Below are positions 55,107-64,000 of a stretch of 64,000 nucleotides of DNA, piece by piece. Within the stretch, counting starts at the first letter, position 1, and every line of letters starts with the position of its first letter. Made by a program: the position numbers and the translations under genes. The notes below the pieces were generated by a model. It was not told the origin of the DNA. It did not search any database and saw only the letters and a list, made by a program, of their open reading frames with translations. The DNA is taken from positions 1 through 64,000 of the forward strand of contig JAGWNK010000013.1 in assembly GCA_028871345.1 (NCBI GenBank), read 5' to 3'. The stretch comes from Alphaproteobacteria bacterium (GTDB lineage: Bacteria > Pseudomonadota > Alphaproteobacteria > Micropepsales > Micropepsaceae).

Positions 55107-55511
55107 TCAGCGGATGAAGTAACCGGCCGCCTTCCAGTTACCGGCGTCCATCATCATCGTAATCGTCTCTGTTGCGTCCGCCTTGTTCGCAAATCGAGTG
55201 TGGAAGCGAATGACGATGTACTGTCCATCCGGCGCGCCGGGCAACGACGTGGCCGTTTCGGCGTCGACGAAATCGCGGGAGGTGACGCTCCCAAGAGACT
55301 CCCGCACGGGCTTCAGCTGCTTGGCCCAGTCCGATTGCGTGACGCGCGACTTCATCAGCGTGCTGGCGTCGGTCCAGCTCTGCGCGTAATTTCCGGCGTC
55401 GATCAGCTTGAGCCAGGCGCTCGCCGCATCGACAGCGGGCTGACTGTTGTCCGCAGCAATCGCCGCCACCGGCATCAAGAACGCGAACACGAGAGCAAGA
55501 AGCGCTTTCAT
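55107..55511 (-). CDS. Exported DUF4019 protein
   Basis: A 134-residue protein with signal peptide MKALLALVFAFLMPVAAIAA and a DUF4019 domain: PAVDAASAWLKLIDAGNYAQSWTDASTLMKSRVTQSDWAKQLKPVRESLG, then DGQYIVIRFHTRFANKADATETITMMMDAGNWKAAGYFIR. The fold is expected to be NTF2-like and periplasmic; function unknown. GGAGG precedes the ATG at 55511. It lies about 120 bp after sdhA, where sdhB would normally be found. Confidence 0.82.
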   Translation of the reverse strand: MKALLALVFAFLMPVAAIAADNSQPAVDAASAWLKLIDAGNYAQSWTDASTLMKSRVTQSDWAKQLKPVRESLGSVTSRDFVDAETATSLPGAPDGQYIVIRFHTRFANKADATETITMMMDAGNWKAAGYFIR

Positions 55512-55628
55512 GGCATGGCCTCCGAGCAATGCATCATAGCCGGATCGGGCCAGCGCTGATGCGGCCCGATCGTCGCATGGTGAGGCGAAGAACGCGCGGA
55601 AGGAACGGCCGCTTCGACGGCAACAGGG

Positions 55629-57416
55629 TCAGTACGTGCGCGCCTTCGGCTCGATGTATTCGACATCGTTCGATAGCGTGTAGCTGTGCACCGGCCTGTA
55701 ATCGAGGCGCACGTCGCCTGTCGTCGCGTCGAACCACGACATCGTGTGCTTCATCCAGTTCTTGTCGTCGCGGTTTGGATGATCCTCGCGCGCATGCGCT
55801 CCACGGCTCTCGGTGCGGTTCAAGGCGCCGGTAATCGCCACGGATGCCTGGGCGATGAGATTCTCGTATTCCAGCGTCTCCACGAGGTCCGTATTCCACA
55901 CCATGGTACGGTCGGTGACGCCGATTTCGCCGAAGGAACGATAGATCTCCTGGATGCGCGCCTTGCCCTTGGCCAGCGTGTCACCGGTGCGAAAGACGGC
56001 TGCGTCTTCCTGCATCGCCTTCTGCATGGCCAGCCGCATCTCCGCCGTTGGCGTCCTGCCTTTGGCGTGGCGCAAGCGATCGAGGCGCGCAATCGCCTGT
56101 TCGCCGGCATCCTTCGCCAATTCGGGGTGCTTGCCGCCGTGCTCGATGGTCTTGGCGGCCTGTATGCCGACGGCCTTGCCGAAGACGACGAGATCGATCA
56201 GCGAATTCGAACCAAGCCGGTTGGCGCCGTGCACCGATACACAGGCGCCTTCGCCGACCGCCATCAGACCGGGAATGACCGCATCGGGATCGCCGTCTCT
56301 CAGCGTGACGGCCTCGCCCATGTAGTTCGTCGGGATGCCGCCCATGTTGTAGTGCACGGTCGGCAGGACCGGAATCGGCTCCTTGGTGACGTCAACGCCT
56401 GCGAAGATGCGCGCGCTCTCGGTAATGCCGGGGAGACGCTCGTGAATGATCTTCGGGTCGAGATGCGACAGATGAAGATGCACGTGATCCTTCGCCGGCC
56501 CGCAGCCGCGGCCTTCGCGGATTTCGACGGTTATGGCGCGCGAGACGACGTCGCGGGAGGCAAGATCCTTGGCGTTGGGCGCGTAGCGCTCCATGAAGCG
56601 TTCGCCCTCGGAGTTCGTGAGGAAGCCGCCTTCACCCCGCACCCCTTCGGTGATGAGCGTACCGACCCCGTAAATGCCGGTCGGGTGGAACTGGATGAAC
56701 TCCATGTCCTGCAGCGGCAGGCCGGCGCGCAGCACCATGCCGTTGCCGTCGCCGGTCTGGGTGTGAGCCCCGGTGCACTGGAAATAGATGCGGCCGTAGC
56801 CGCCGGTTGCCAGGATGATCTTGTGGGCCCGGAAACGGTGGATCGTGCCGTCGTCGAGGCACCAGGCCATCACGCCACGGACCGCTCCGTCGTCCACGAT
56901 GAGGTCGAGCGCGAAATATTCGACGTAGAAGTTCACCTCGTGCTTGACGCATTGGCCGTAGAGCGTGTGCAGCATGGCGTGGCCGGTGCGGTCCGCCGCT
57001 GCCGCGGTGCGCTGGGCGACGCCCTTGCCGAAATGCGAAGTCATGCCGCCGAAGGCGCGCTGGTAGATCTTGCCGTCGGCGGTGCGCGAGAAGGGCACGC
57101 CGAAATGCTCGAGCTCGTAGACGGCTTCAGGTGCGTTACGGCACAGGTATTCGATCGCATCCTGGTCGCCCAGCCAGTCGGAACCCTTGACGGTGTCGTA
57201 CATGTGCCAGCGCCAGTCGTCTTCGCCCATGTTACCGAGCGCGGCGGCGACCCCGCCTTGCGCCGCCACCGTGTGGCTGCGGGTGGGAAACACCTTCGTC
57301 ACGCAGGCTGTCTTCAGCCCGGCGCGGGCGCATTCCAGTGTGGCGCGAAGGCCGGCGCCTCCGGCGCCCACGACGACGACATCGAAGCTGTGGTCCGTGA
57401 TGGGGTATGCAGTCAT
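55629..57416 (-). CDS. sdhA: Succinate dehydrogenase flavoprotein subunit
   Basis: The FAD subunit of complex II, 595 aa. [50 protein letters not shown] carries the FAD site and the His that binds FAD covalently (SHTVAAQGG). Substrate residues are in [25 protein letters not shown] and [17 protein letters not shown]; the C-terminal ends [23 protein letters not shown], as in other alphaproteobacteria. Reading is normal throughout. The membrane subunits sdhC and sdhD precede it on the same strand; sdhB does not follow. Confidence 0.97.
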   Translation of the reverse strand: MTAYPITDHSFDVVVVGAGGAGLRATLECARAGLKTACVTKVFPTRSHTVAAQGGVAAALGNMGEDDWRWHMYDTVKGSDWLGDQDAIEYLCRNAPEAVYELEHFGVPFSRTADGKIYQRAFGGMTSHFGKGVAQRTAAAADRTGHAMLHTLYGQCVKHEVNFYVEYFALDLIVDDGAVRGVMAWCLDDGTIHRFRAHKIILATGGYGRIYFQCTGAHTQTGDGNGMVLRAGLPLQDMEFIQFHPTGIYGVGTLITEGVRGEGGFLTNSEGERFMERYAPNAKDLASRDVVSRAITVEIREGRGCGPAKDHVHLHLSHLDPKIIHERLPGITESARIFAGVDVTKEPIPVLPTVHYNMGGIPTNYMGEAVTLRDGDPDAVIPGLMAVGEGACVSVHGANRLGSNSLIDLVVFGKAVGIQAAKTIEHGGKHPELAKDAGEQAIARLDRLRHAKGRTPTAEMRLAMQKAMQEDAAVFRTGDTLAKGKARIQEIYRSFGEIGVTDRTMVWNTDLVETLEYENLIAQASVAITGALNRTESRGAHAREDHPNRDDKNWMKHTMSWFDATTGDVRLDYRPVHSYTLSNDVEYIEPKARTY

Positions 57417-57427
57417 GTCAGTATCCG

Positions 57428-57805
57428 TTATCCGATCGCGATTCTGAGCAGCGCGAACACGCAGGCGAGCGCGACGGCAAACGCGAACGCGTAGTTGAGG
57501 GTCCTCAGCAGCAGCTTCACGCCTTCATGGTGGATGTAATCGGTAATCACTTCCTGCAGGCCCAGCGCCATGTGGTAGATCGAGACCAGCATGAAGGTGC
57601 CCATCAGAACGGCGTTCAGCGGGTTGGAAAGGAAGATGAGCACGGCGGGTTCGCGGGCGCCGACGAGGCCGAGGGCGGATACCGCAAACCAGATCGACAA
57701 GGGCACGAGCACAACGGCGCTGACCCGCTGGCGCCAGAAATGTCCGACGCCCGAATGGGCGGCGCCGAGACCTTGCACGCGGTGCAGAGGCGTTTGCGAA
57801 CTCAT
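57428..57805 (-). CDS. sdhD: Succinate dehydrogenase membrane anchor subunit
   Basis: The smaller membrane subunit, 125 aa with three helices. The haem-binding His is in [18 protein letters not shown] (second helix), and [23 protein letters not shown] is the family N-terminus that contacts ubiquinone. The ATG at 57805 overlaps the sdhC stop, so the two are coupled; sdhA starts 11 bp after its stop. The call is by position and by helix layout. Confidence 0.94.
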   Translation of the reverse strand: MSSQTPLHRVQGLGAAHSGVGHFWRQRVSAVVLVPLSIWFAVSALGLVGAREPAVLIFLSNPLNAVLMGTFMLVSIYHMALGLQEVITDYIHHEGVKLLLRTLNYAFAFAVALACVFALLRIAIG

Positions 57806-58218
57806 TGGTAATAACCTCCCTGGCCAAGCCAGGCGAGCGCGAAGGCGCCGCCGGCCAGGATGAGCGAGAGCACGAAGACCAGGATGCCGGTCCGATTCGC
57901 GGTCGGCACCTCGAAGCCATAGCCGAAATCCCAGCTCAGATGGCGGATGCCGTTCACGAGGTGGTAGGCGAGGGACCATACGAAGCCGAATAGGATGATC
58001 TGGCCGATCGGCGTGGCGACCATTCGATTGAAGAAGTCGAACGCATCCGGGCCGGTCGCCGTGGCGATCAGCCACCATGCGACGACGATGGTGCCGCCGA
58101 CCAGCGCCACGCCGGTCATGCGATGGACGATCGACGTCGCCATCGTGATCGGCCAATGGAATATGGTCAGAAACGGGGAGAGTGGGCGCGAGGCCACCTT
58201 GTGCGGGATATCCGCCAT
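57802..58218 (-). CDS. sdhC: Succinate dehydrogenase cytochrome b556 subunit
   Basis: The larger membrane subunit, 138 aa with three helices. RPLSPFLTIFHWPITMATSIVHRMTGVAL is the family signature, with the ubiquinone-site Ser and His in SIVHR. Axial haem His is in SLAYHLVNGIRHLSWDFGYGF. The ATG at 58218 has GAGGATCGGC before it. It is the first gene of the sdh operon; a -35/-10 pair lies 40-65 bp upstream. Confidence 0.95.
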   Translation of the reverse strand: MADIPHKVASRPLSPFLTIFHWPITMATSIVHRMTGVALVGGTIVVAWWLIATATGPDAFDFFNRMVATPIGQIILFGFVWSLAYHLVNGIRHLSWDFGYGFEVPTANRTGILVFVLSLILAGGAFALAWLGQGGYYQ

Positions 58219-58255
58219 GCCGATCCTCGAAGATAAGGGGCGCGAAACGGGCCGG

Positions 58256-58283
58256 AGTGTAGGTTTGTGTGACCCTAAGTCAA
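58256..58283 (-). promoter_or_regulatory. Probable sdhC promoter
   Basis: On the minus strand TTGACT (58278-58283), a 16-bp spacer and TACACT (58256-58261), a near-consensus housekeeping pair, 38 bp upstream of the sdhC start. It lies in the 163-bp gap between divergent sdhC and the membrane-protein gene. Confidence 0.6.
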
Positions 58284-58381
58284 CCGATGTGACGCGTTGC
58301 GGCACGGCCAAGACGCAGTTTGCGGTTTCAGGGCCGTTGAGCCATTGTCGCACCCGTCGTGGCGGTTTTTTCGTATCAGGC

Positions 58382-59827
58382 ATGAGCGATTCGCAGGTTG
58401 GGACGTTGCGCCGGCCCCGTCTGGTCGCGCACTGGCGCTTGGTTCTGGCAAGGGCGCCGCTGTCCGGCGTTGCCGCGGAAATGTCCGCCATTCTGCTGCT
58501 GTGCCCGGCCTTTCTCTACATGGCGGCCTGGAACCGCTTCCCCTTCGTGTTCTTCGACACCGGGGCCTACGTGTTGGAGGGCTTCGCCAAGGTCTTCGTC
58601 CCGGAGCGCTCGGCGGTTTATTCGCTGTTCCTGCATTATGTGCATGGCCGCCAGAACCTCTGGTACGTGGCCATCGTACAGTCGCTGATGACCGCCTTCG
58701 TGGTGACCGAATTTGCACGGGCGTTGCGGCCGAAGACCACGATCTGGAAACTTCTCGGCATCAGCCTGGCACTGTCGATCTTCACGAGCGTGGCTTGGTA
58801 CGTCGGGCAAATCGAGCCCGACTGCATGACGGCCGTGCTGGTGATGGCGCTGTACCCGCTGGCATTCCGGCTGCGGCAGGTGGGGTGGCCGAGGGCGGCG
58901 CTGCTTGTCGCCGTCGCCGCTTTTGCGATCGGCGCCCATCCGTCGCACCTCGGGCTGGCGGCGGGTCTGGTGATGTGCCTGGCATTGGTCCGGCTGGCCG
59001 GGATGGTGTGGCGTTACGAGCGGCTGCCAAAGCCCAACATCGTCCTCCCGGCCCTGGTCTTCGTCCTCGGTCTGGGATCGGTTCTCGTCGCGAACTATTC
59101 GATCACCCACAAGATTTTCGTGAGCAAATCGGGCTCGATATTCCTGACCGCGCGGCTGATGGGGGACGGGGTCGTCAAGGAGACCCTCGACGAGATCTGC
59201 CCAGCGCAATCCTTGGACCTGTGCGCCTACAAAGACCGGCTGCCGCCGTCCGCGGATGCCTATCTTTGGGCTCCGGACAGCCCGTTTAACAAGCTTGGGC
59301 GCTTCTACGGCGACCAAAAGCAATACGGCATCATTGTCCGCGAGAGCCTCGAACGTCACCCCATACAGAGCATTGCCACGGGCTTGTGGGACTCGTTTCG
59401 CCAGTTGCTGATGTTCCGCACTGGCGACGGCGTGGCGCCGCAGGAGTGGGTGCTGGTCCCTATGTTCCGCGACTTCATGCCGAAGCAGTACCGGGATTAC
59501 ATGTCCGCCCGGCAGCAGCGCGGCAGCCTGCGCTTCAATGACGTCAATGTCGTCCACTACCCGCTTGCCGTGTTTTCGCAGGTCTGGCTCCTGGTCGTAC
59601 TGATACGCGCACTGCGCCGTCGGCGCTGGAACCTGGCGGTGCTGCCGGCCTTCCTTCTGCTCGCCTTCATCGGCAATGCGCTCGTCTGCGGGATGTTCTC
59701 GGGACCGCACGACCGTTACCAGTCGCGCCTCGTGTGGGTCGCGACGCTGACAGTGTTGTTGACAACCAGTCCGAGGCTCGAACGTGCCTTGCGGGCGCCG
59801 GCGAATCCGGCCCTTAATGCCTTGTGA
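58382..59827 (+). CDS. Polytopic membrane protein, GT39-like look
   Basis: A 481-residue membrane protein with about ten helices and a long periplasmic loop (residues 250-360, LMGDGVVKETLDEICPAQSLDLCAYKDRLPPSADAYLWAPDSPFNK). The N-terminal FFDTGAYVLEGFAKVFVPERSAVYSLFL and the C-terminal MFSGPHDRYQSRLVWVATL recall the acceptor and last-helix segments of GT39/PMT-like membrane glycosyltransferases, but the catalytic DE pair is not clear (a candidate is IEPD in YVGQIEPDCM). Its stop overlaps the rpe start. I give no function. Confidence 0.6.
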   Translation: MSDSQVGTLRRPRLVAHWRLVLARAPLSGVAAEMSAILLLCPAFLYMAAWNRFPFVFFDTGAYVLEGFAKVFVPERSAVYSLFLHYVHGRQNLWYVAIVQSLMTAFVVTEFARALRPKTTIWKLLGISLALSIFTSVAWYVGQIEPDCMTAVLVMALYPLAFRLRQVGWPRAALLVAVAAFAIGAHPSHLGLAAGLVMCLALVRLAGMVWRYERLPKPNIVLPALVFVLGLGSVLVANYSITHKIFVSKSGSIFLTARLMGDGVVKETLDEICPAQSLDLCAYKDRLPPSADAYLWAPDSPFNKLGRFYGDQKQYGIIVRESLERHPIQSIATGLWDSFRQLLMFRTGDGVAPQEWVLVPMFRDFMPKQYRDYMSARQQRGSLRFNDVNVVHYPLAVFSQVWLLVVLIRALRRRRWNLAVLPAFLLLAFIGNALVCGMFSGPHDRYQSRLVWVATLTVLLTTSPRLERALRAPANPALNAL

Positions 59828-60486
59828 TGGCACTTCCGGTTCGCGTCGCCCCGTCGATCCTGTCTGCGGATTTCTCGCGCCTTGGCGCGGAAATCGAAGC
59901 GCTCACCGATGCCGGCGCGGACATGATCCACGTCGACGTGATGGACGGCCACTTCGTGCCGAATATCACGATCGGTCCTCCGATCGTCAAGGCGCTGAGA
60001 GCGCACACCAAGAAGCCATTCGACGTGCATCTGATGATCTCGCCGGTCGATCCTTACGTGCCGGCGTTCGCTGAGGCGGGGGCCGACGGCATCACGGTCC
60101 ATCCGGAGGCCGGTCCGCACATCCACCGCTCGCTGCAGCTGATCAAGAGCCTGGGAAAGCGGGCAGGGATCGTGCTCAATCCGGGTACCCCGGTGGACCA
60201 CATCGATTGTGTGCTGGATCTGGTCGACCTGGTCCTGATCATGACGGTCAATCCCGGCTTCGGCGGGCAGACCTTCTTGTCGTCCCAATTGCGAAAGATC
60301 GAGGCCGCCGCTGAGCGGATCGCGAAGTCGGGACGGGAAATCGCGCTCGAAGTCGACGGGGGAATCACGCCCAAGACTGCCAGGCAGGCCGTCTCGGCCG
60401 GTGCCAACGTCCTCGTGGCCGGGACGGCGGTGTTCAAGGGCGGGGCGAAGAACTACGCCGCCAACATCGCGGCGTTGAGAGGCTAG
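59827..60486 (+). CDS. rpe: Ribulose-phosphate 3-epimerase
   Basis: Interconverts ribulose 5-phosphate and xylulose 5-phosphate (pentose phosphate path, Calvin cycle). The 219-aa TIM barrel has APSILSADFSRLGAEI, HVDVMDGHFVPNITIGPPIV (metal Asp and His), FDVHLMI, MTVNPGFGGQTF and EVDGGITPKTA. Start is an ATG that overlaps the previous stop (a GTG at 59824 is also open). The next gene begins 1 bp after it ends. No other Calvin-cycle gene is in the window. Confidence 0.97.
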   Translation: MALPVRVAPSILSADFSRLGAEIEALTDAGADMIHVDVMDGHFVPNITIGPPIVKALRAHTKKPFDVHLMISPVDPYVPAFAEAGADGITVHPEAGPHIHRSLQLIKSLGKRAGIVLNPGTPVDHIDCVLDLVDLVLIMTVNPGFGGQTFLSSQLRKIEAAAERIAKSGREIALEVDGGITPKTARQAVSAGANVLVAGTAVFKGGAKNYAANIAALRG

Positions 60487-60487
60487 G

Positions 60488-62191
60488 GTGGGCAAGCCGT
60501 CGCGGCCGACGCCGCTTTCTCTGGTCCCGGAAGCATTGGGCGTAGCGCTCTGGCGGTCGGGCACGGGATTGCGCGGCTGGACGCGGCGGACTTGGCTTTA
60601 CCGGCGCCTGCTGGTGGGGCCGCATTCCGACCGGATCGCGTTCCATCCCTACGATGCGCTGCCGCGCCGCCTGGAAGATGCCGACGCGCTGCTGCGGGGA
60701 CGCTTCCGCTTCGAAGGGGAGACGGTGGAAGTGCGCGACCGCTCCGTTTTCGATTTGGCCGCGCCGTCCCAGGAATGGGCCGAAGGGCTGCACGGTTTTG
60801 CCTGGCTGCCGCCGCTGGCCGCCGCGGGCGGTGACGCGGCCCGGACCCTCGCCACCAACTTGACGACGCAATGGATGCGCCGCTGTTCGCGCTACCGCGA
60901 GCCGGCCTGGCTGCCCCACGTCATCGCCCGGCGGCTGATCGCGGTCTTTTGCCACGGCCGGTTCATTCTCTTGAATTCCGAAATGCTCTGGCGGTCGAAG
61001 GTGTTTGTGTCGCTGCGCGAGCAGTCGCGCATGCTGCAGCGAATCATCAGCGAAGCGCCCGAAGGCTTGCCGAGGTTCGAGGCGGCGACTGCGCTGGCGC
61101 TGTCGGGTGCCTGCCTGTCCGACGCGGCGCGGTTGGATGCCGGTCTGGTGCGATTGAACCAGGAGATCGCCCGCCAGATCCTGCCGGACGGCGGACATGC
61201 CTCGCGCTCGCCGGAAGAGCTCGTTGACGCCTATCGCTATGTCGTCATGGTGATGGATGCGCTCGCCGCCACGGGACACCGGGTTCCCCAGGATCTGCGC
61301 AGCGCCCATGACCGCATGGCGCCGATGATTCGTTTCTTCCGGCACGCCGACGGCGGTCTCGCGCTGTTCAATGGCGGTGGTGAAAGCGATTCCCGCATGG
61401 TGGCGGGCCTGCTGACCCGTGACGAAGTACGCGGTCAGCCTTTCGCCTTTGCGCCGCATTCGGGCTACCAACGACTGGCCGCCGGGCGCACGCTGGTGCT
61501 GGTTGAGTGCGGAACACCACCGGCGAACGCCTATTCGGTCAACGCCCACGCCGGGTGCTTGTCGTTCGAACTGAGCGCCGCCGCCCAGCGGATCGTGGTC
61601 AACTGCGGCACGCCCGCCGTGGCGGGCCACCGCAAATGGCAGAAGGCGCTGCGGGCCACCGCCGCACATTCGACCGTGACCGTCGCCGATACCTCGAGCG
61701 CGCTTGTGCTGGGCGACGGCTGGATCAGGCGTCTGGTGGGGCCGCGCTTGGTTTGTGGGCCGACGAAAATCGAGACCAGGCGGGTGGAGACGGACAAAGG
61801 CTGGACCGTCGAGGCGGCGCATGACGGCTACGAAGCTGCCTTCGGGATCCGCCACGAGCGGTCGCTGACGCTCTCGCCGCAGGGGCTGGCGCTGGCGGGT
61901 CTCGATCGTCTGGTTCCGCAAGAGGACCGCAAGACGGGGATCGTTTTCGCGATCCGGTTCCACATACATCCCGACGTGCGCGTCTCGACGGCCCAAAGCG
62001 GTGACGTCATCCTCAAGCTGCCGAACGGAGAGGGATGGCGCTTCCGGGCCGACGCGCCGCTGAACGTCGAGGAAAGCGTCTATGTCGGCGGCGACAATGT
62101 GCGCCGCACCGAGCAGCTGGTTCTGACGGGCGCCGTCAAGAATAAGAGCGTTGAAATCAACTGGATGTTCGATCAGATCGGTGCGGCATAG
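60488..62191 (+). CDS. Heparinase II/III-family protein
   Basis: A 567-residue protein with the two parts of the family: an alpha-toroid (residues about 90-300; FHGRFILLNSEMLWRSKVFVSLREQSRML, FEAATALALSGACL) and a C-terminal beta-sandwich (GTPPANAYSVNAHAGCLSFELSAAAQRIVVNCGTPAVAG, ATAAHSTVTVADTSSA). The members cut acidic polysaccharides; in alphaproteobacteria this gene sits after rpe and usually before purH, and may act on an exopolysaccharide or surface glycan. No signal peptide is seen, so it may be cytoplasmic. GTG start at 60488. Confidence 0.85.
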   Translation: MGKPSRPTPLSLVPEALGVALWRSGTGLRGWTRRTWLYRRLLVGPHSDRIAFHPYDALPRRLEDADALLRGRFRFEGETVEVRDRSVFDLAAPSQEWAEGLHGFAWLPPLAAAGGDAARTLATNLTTQWMRRCSRYREPAWLPHVIARRLIAVFCHGRFILLNSEMLWRSKVFVSLREQSRMLQRIISEAPEGLPRFEAATALALSGACLSDAARLDAGLVRLNQEIARQILPDGGHASRSPEELVDAYRYVVMVMDALAATGHRVPQDLRSAHDRMAPMIRFFRHADGGLALFNGGGESDSRMVAGLLTRDEVRGQPFAFAPHSGYQRLAAGRTLVLVECGTPPANAYSVNAHAGCLSFELSAAAQRIVVNCGTPAVAGHRKWQKALRATAAHSTVTVADTSSALVLGDGWIRRLVGPRLVCGPTKIETRRVETDKGWTVEAAHDGYEAAFGIRHERSLTLSPQGLALAGLDRLVPQEDRKTGIVFAIRFHIHPDVRVSTAQSGDVILKLPNGEGWRFRADAPLNVEESVYVGGDNVRRTEQLVLTGAVKNKSVEINWMFDQIGAA

Positions 62192-62211
62192 CCGCCGGCA
62201 CGGGAGCGGCC

Positions 62212-62838
62212 ATGCCCGCGGGCAGCGTGGAAGGCGTCATCTTCGATCTGGGCGGCGTGCTCATCGACTGGGATCCGATGCGCGTCTACCGCGACGTTTT
62301 CCGCGGCGACGAAGCAAGGGCCGCCGATTTCCTGGCACGAATCTGCACCCAGGACTGGAACGAATTGCAGGACGCCGGCCGCGGCCTGGACGAGGCGACG
62401 CGGGAGCGCATCGTTCTTTTCCCGGAATTCGAAGCGGAGATCCGCGCCTATTACGGGCGCTGGGTCGAGATGATCGGCGGACCAATCCCCGGCACCGCGG
62501 GCATCCTGCGCGAGCTGAAGTCGCTGGGGCTTCGCGTCTTCGCGCTGTCGAACTGGAGCGGCGAGACCTTCCCGAAGGTGCGCCACGAATTTCCCGAACT
62601 CGACCTGTTCGAGGAGATATTTCTTTCGGGCGATCACGGCTGCACCAAGCCCGACGCGAAGTTCTACCGCATTGCCTTGGGCCGCATCGGGCTCGAAGCC
62701 GGCAAGCTTGCCTTCATCGACGACAATGTCCGCAACATCGAGGGCGCCCGCAGGCTCGGCATGAAGACGGCGGTGTTCACCACCGCGGAGGCCTTGCGCG
62801 CCGATTTGCGCGCCCTTGGCATTGCCCTGGCGCCTTGA
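62212..62838 (+). CDS. HAD-family phosphatase/epoxide-hydrolase-like
   Basis: A 208-residue HAD-IA hydrolase: motif I IFDLGGVLIDWDP (nucleophile Asp, but the second Asp of the usual DxD is Gly), motif II FALSNWSGE, Lys in CTKPDAKFYRIAL and the acidic motif IDDNVRNIEGARRLG. Loss of the second Asp is normal for HAD members such as the YihX/epoxide-hydrolase N-terminal group, which may cleave substrates other than simple phosphate esters. Substrate unknown. Convergent with the DUF302 gene, 4 bp apart. Confidence 0.85.
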   Translation: MPAGSVEGVIFDLGGVLIDWDPMRVYRDVFRGDEARAADFLARICTQDWNELQDAGRGLDEATRERIVLFPEFEAEIRAYYGRWVEMIGGPIPGTAGILRELKSLGLRVFALSNWSGETFPKVRHEFPELDLFEEIFLSGDHGCTKPDAKFYRIALGRIGLEAGKLAFIDDNVRNIEGARRLGMKTAVFTTAEALRADLRALGIALAP

Positions 62839-62842
62839 CGGG

Positions 62843-63229
62843 TTACAGGCTTTCGATGGCGCGGCGCAGCTTGTCGCGGATATGGCCGGCCATCGCCTTG
62901 AGCCTGGGGTTGTCGATCGCCATCATCGATGCGACGGGATCGACGGCGGCGACTTCGATCACGTCCGCTGCCGTTTCCTGCACCACGACGTTGCAAGGCA
63001 GCATCGTTCCAATCTTGTCTTCGATCTGGATGGCCTCGTGCGCGTAGGAGGGATTGCAGGCGCCCAAAATGCGATAATTGCGGAAATCGATGTCGAGCTT
63101 CTTGCGGAAGGTCTCCTTCACGTCGATCTGGGTGATGACGCCGAATCCTTCGCGGGCGAGGGCTTCGGTGGTCCATTGAACCGCATCTTCGAACGAGCCG
63201 GTCAGGGTCTTGGCAAGGAAGTAGCTCAC
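62843..63229 (-). CDS. DUF302-domain protein
   Basis: A 128-residue protein that is essentially one DUF302 domain: SFEDAVQWTTEALAREGFGVITQIDVKETFRKKLDIDFRNYRILGACNPSYAHEAI, then IGTMLPCNVVVQE and ASMMAIDNPRLKAM. Single-domain DUF302 proteins are common near heavy-metal or sulfur genes, but the function is not defined; the conserved CNP.YA and LPCNV cysteines may be ligands. GTG start at 63229 with GGGAG upstream. It has no signal peptide. Confidence 0.85.
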   Translation of the reverse strand: MSYFLAKTLTGSFEDAVQWTTEALAREGFGVITQIDVKETFRKKLDIDFRNYRILGACNPSYAHEAIQIEDKIGTMLPCNVVVQETAADVIEVAAVDPVASMMAIDNPRLKAMAGHIRDKLRRAIESL

Positions 63230-63451
63230 GTTCGTCTCCCGAACTGTGCCTGGAACAGGGTAGCTGCGCGCCGGAGGCAGGAAAAGCGAGATTGCGGAGG
63301 ATGCGTCCGATGCGCATGATCGCAAAACGCCGGGCCCCGGAGACGACAAGATCATGCGGCCCTGCGGCCGGAATCGACCGCGGCCAGTTGCCTGACTTGC
63401 CTCGCCAATTCCGCGACGCTATTTCGGTCGTGCCGCAATCTGGAGGCTCCC

Positions 63452-64000
63452 ATGAAGGCACTCGTCAAGTCCAACGCCTTGGAAGGCTTGTGGCTCCAGG
63501 ATGTCCCGGAGCCTGAGTGCGGCATCGACGACGTCCTGATCAAGGTCCTCAAGACCGGCATCTGCGGCACCGACGTTCACATCTACAACTGGGACGCCTG
63601 GGCCCAGAAGACGATCAAGCCCGGCACCGTGATAGGCCACGAGTTCGTCGGCCGCATCGTTGCCGTCGGCTCCAATGTCCATGGCCACAATGTGGGCGAT
63701 CTCGTCAGTGCGGAGGGCCACATCGTCTGCGGCCATTGCCGGAATTGCCTGGCCGGCCGGCGGCATCTGTGCGCCAACACGCTGGGCGTGGGCGTCAACC
63801 GCAACGGCGCCTTTGCCGAGTTGATCGCCGTTCCGGCGCTCAACATCTGGCACTGCAACGCCAAAATTCCCTTGGAGCTCTATGCAATCTACGACCCGCT
63901 GGGGAATGCCGCCCACACGGCATTGTCCTTCGATCTGGTGGGCGAAGACGTTCTGATCACGGGCGCGGGTCCCATCGGCGTTTCGGCGGTCCCGATGGCG
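63452..64000 (+). CDS. tdh: L-threonine 3-dehydrogenase, 5' part
   Basis: A partial gene running off the right edge; 183 codons are visible of about 340. It is a medium-chain zinc dehydrogenase: [19 protein letters not shown] (catalytic zinc Cys; the HIYNWD is the Tdh mark), GHEFVGRIV, the structural zinc set [15 protein letters not shown], and the start of the NAD fold [10 protein letters not shown]. Tdh oxidises threonine to 2-amino-3-ketobutyrate; kbl, its usual partner, could lie outside the window. The ATG has TGGAGGCTCCC upstream. At the edge the reading ends ISVSAVPMA-like. Confidence 0.9.
   Translation, partial: MKALVKSNALEGLWLQDVPEPECGIDDVLIKVLKTGICGTDVHIYNWDAWAQKTIKPGTVIGHEFVGRIVAVGSNVHGHNVGDLVSAEGHIVCGHCRNCLAGRRHLCANTLGVGVNRNGAFAELIAVPALNIWHCNAKIPLELYAIYDPLGNAAHTALSFDLVGEDVLITGAGPIGVSAVPMA

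Overview
The window is 64 kb of chromosome from a high-GC alphaproteobacterium. The evidence is established gene content for that class: the cell-cycle methyltransferase CcrM, a split F0 operon with paired b and b' subunits, a mutY/dciA/DsbA-like/smc block, glyQ-glyS-ppdK, a cysE/DUF3126 pair, a nadABC operon with a COG4111 (NadQ-type) regulator, and an ETF-ubiquinone oxidoreductase opposite a family-4 uracil-DNA glycosylase. CcrM argues against a Rickettsiales or typical Rhodospirillales host. A Micropepsales/Rhizomicrobium-like host is only a guess. I saw no rRNA, tRNA, CRISPR array, prophage or insertion sequence; this is housekeeping chromosome with short repeats, not a genomic island.

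Layout, left to right. 0-3.4 kb: a small unknown protein, a YbjN-like protein, a cysteine-cluster protein and an exported alpha/beta hydrolase. 3.5-6 kb: F0 operon atpI-atpB-atpE-atpF'-atpF (minus strand). 6.1-11.8 kb: cation transporter, smc, a fusion of a YqeY-like domain to a membrane-anchored DsbA, and dciA; mutY diverges from dciA. 12.9-14.7 kb: ccrM and rnhB, with a dense cluster of CcrM target sites between them. 14.7-16.5 kb: an ECF sigma factor, a probable anti-sigma protein and three small membrane proteins, with a duplicated 34-bp motif upstream of two of them. 16.5-23 kb: radical SAM protein, glycosyltransferase, serine hydrolase, moaB, lytic transglycosylase and UDG. 23-29.5 kb: ETF-QO, a TPR protein, ispE, ispB, DUF2007 and a methyltransferase. 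29.5-36.8 kb: glyQ, glyS, ppdK and a SleB-type hydrolase. 36.9-43.4 kb: nadC/nadB/nadA, then the regulator, phosphatase, HD hydrolase and TauE/SafE exporter. 43.5-49.5 kb: KAS III, queC-queE, histidine kinase, nitroreductase, cysE and DUF3126. 49.5-55.5 kb: mostly small membrane or exported proteins of unknown role plus PhoH and a gamma-carbonic anhydrase. 55.6-58.3 kb: sdhC-sdhD-sdhA without sdhB. 58.4-64 kb: membrane protein-rpe-heparinase-HAD phosphatase, DUF302 and the first part of tdh.

The most interesting items are: (1) palindromic repeat elements that sit in frame inside two essential or repair genes, glyS and mutY, and are translated; (2) seven GANTC sites in 94 bp at the ccrM start; (3) a YqeY half-domain joined to a membrane-anchored DsbA next to smc; (4) a 34-bp motif repeated exactly 300 bp apart in the ECF sigma cluster; (5) a complete NAD regulatory unit of regulator, terminator, operator and nadABC. 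All calls come from reading the sequence; no database search was run.
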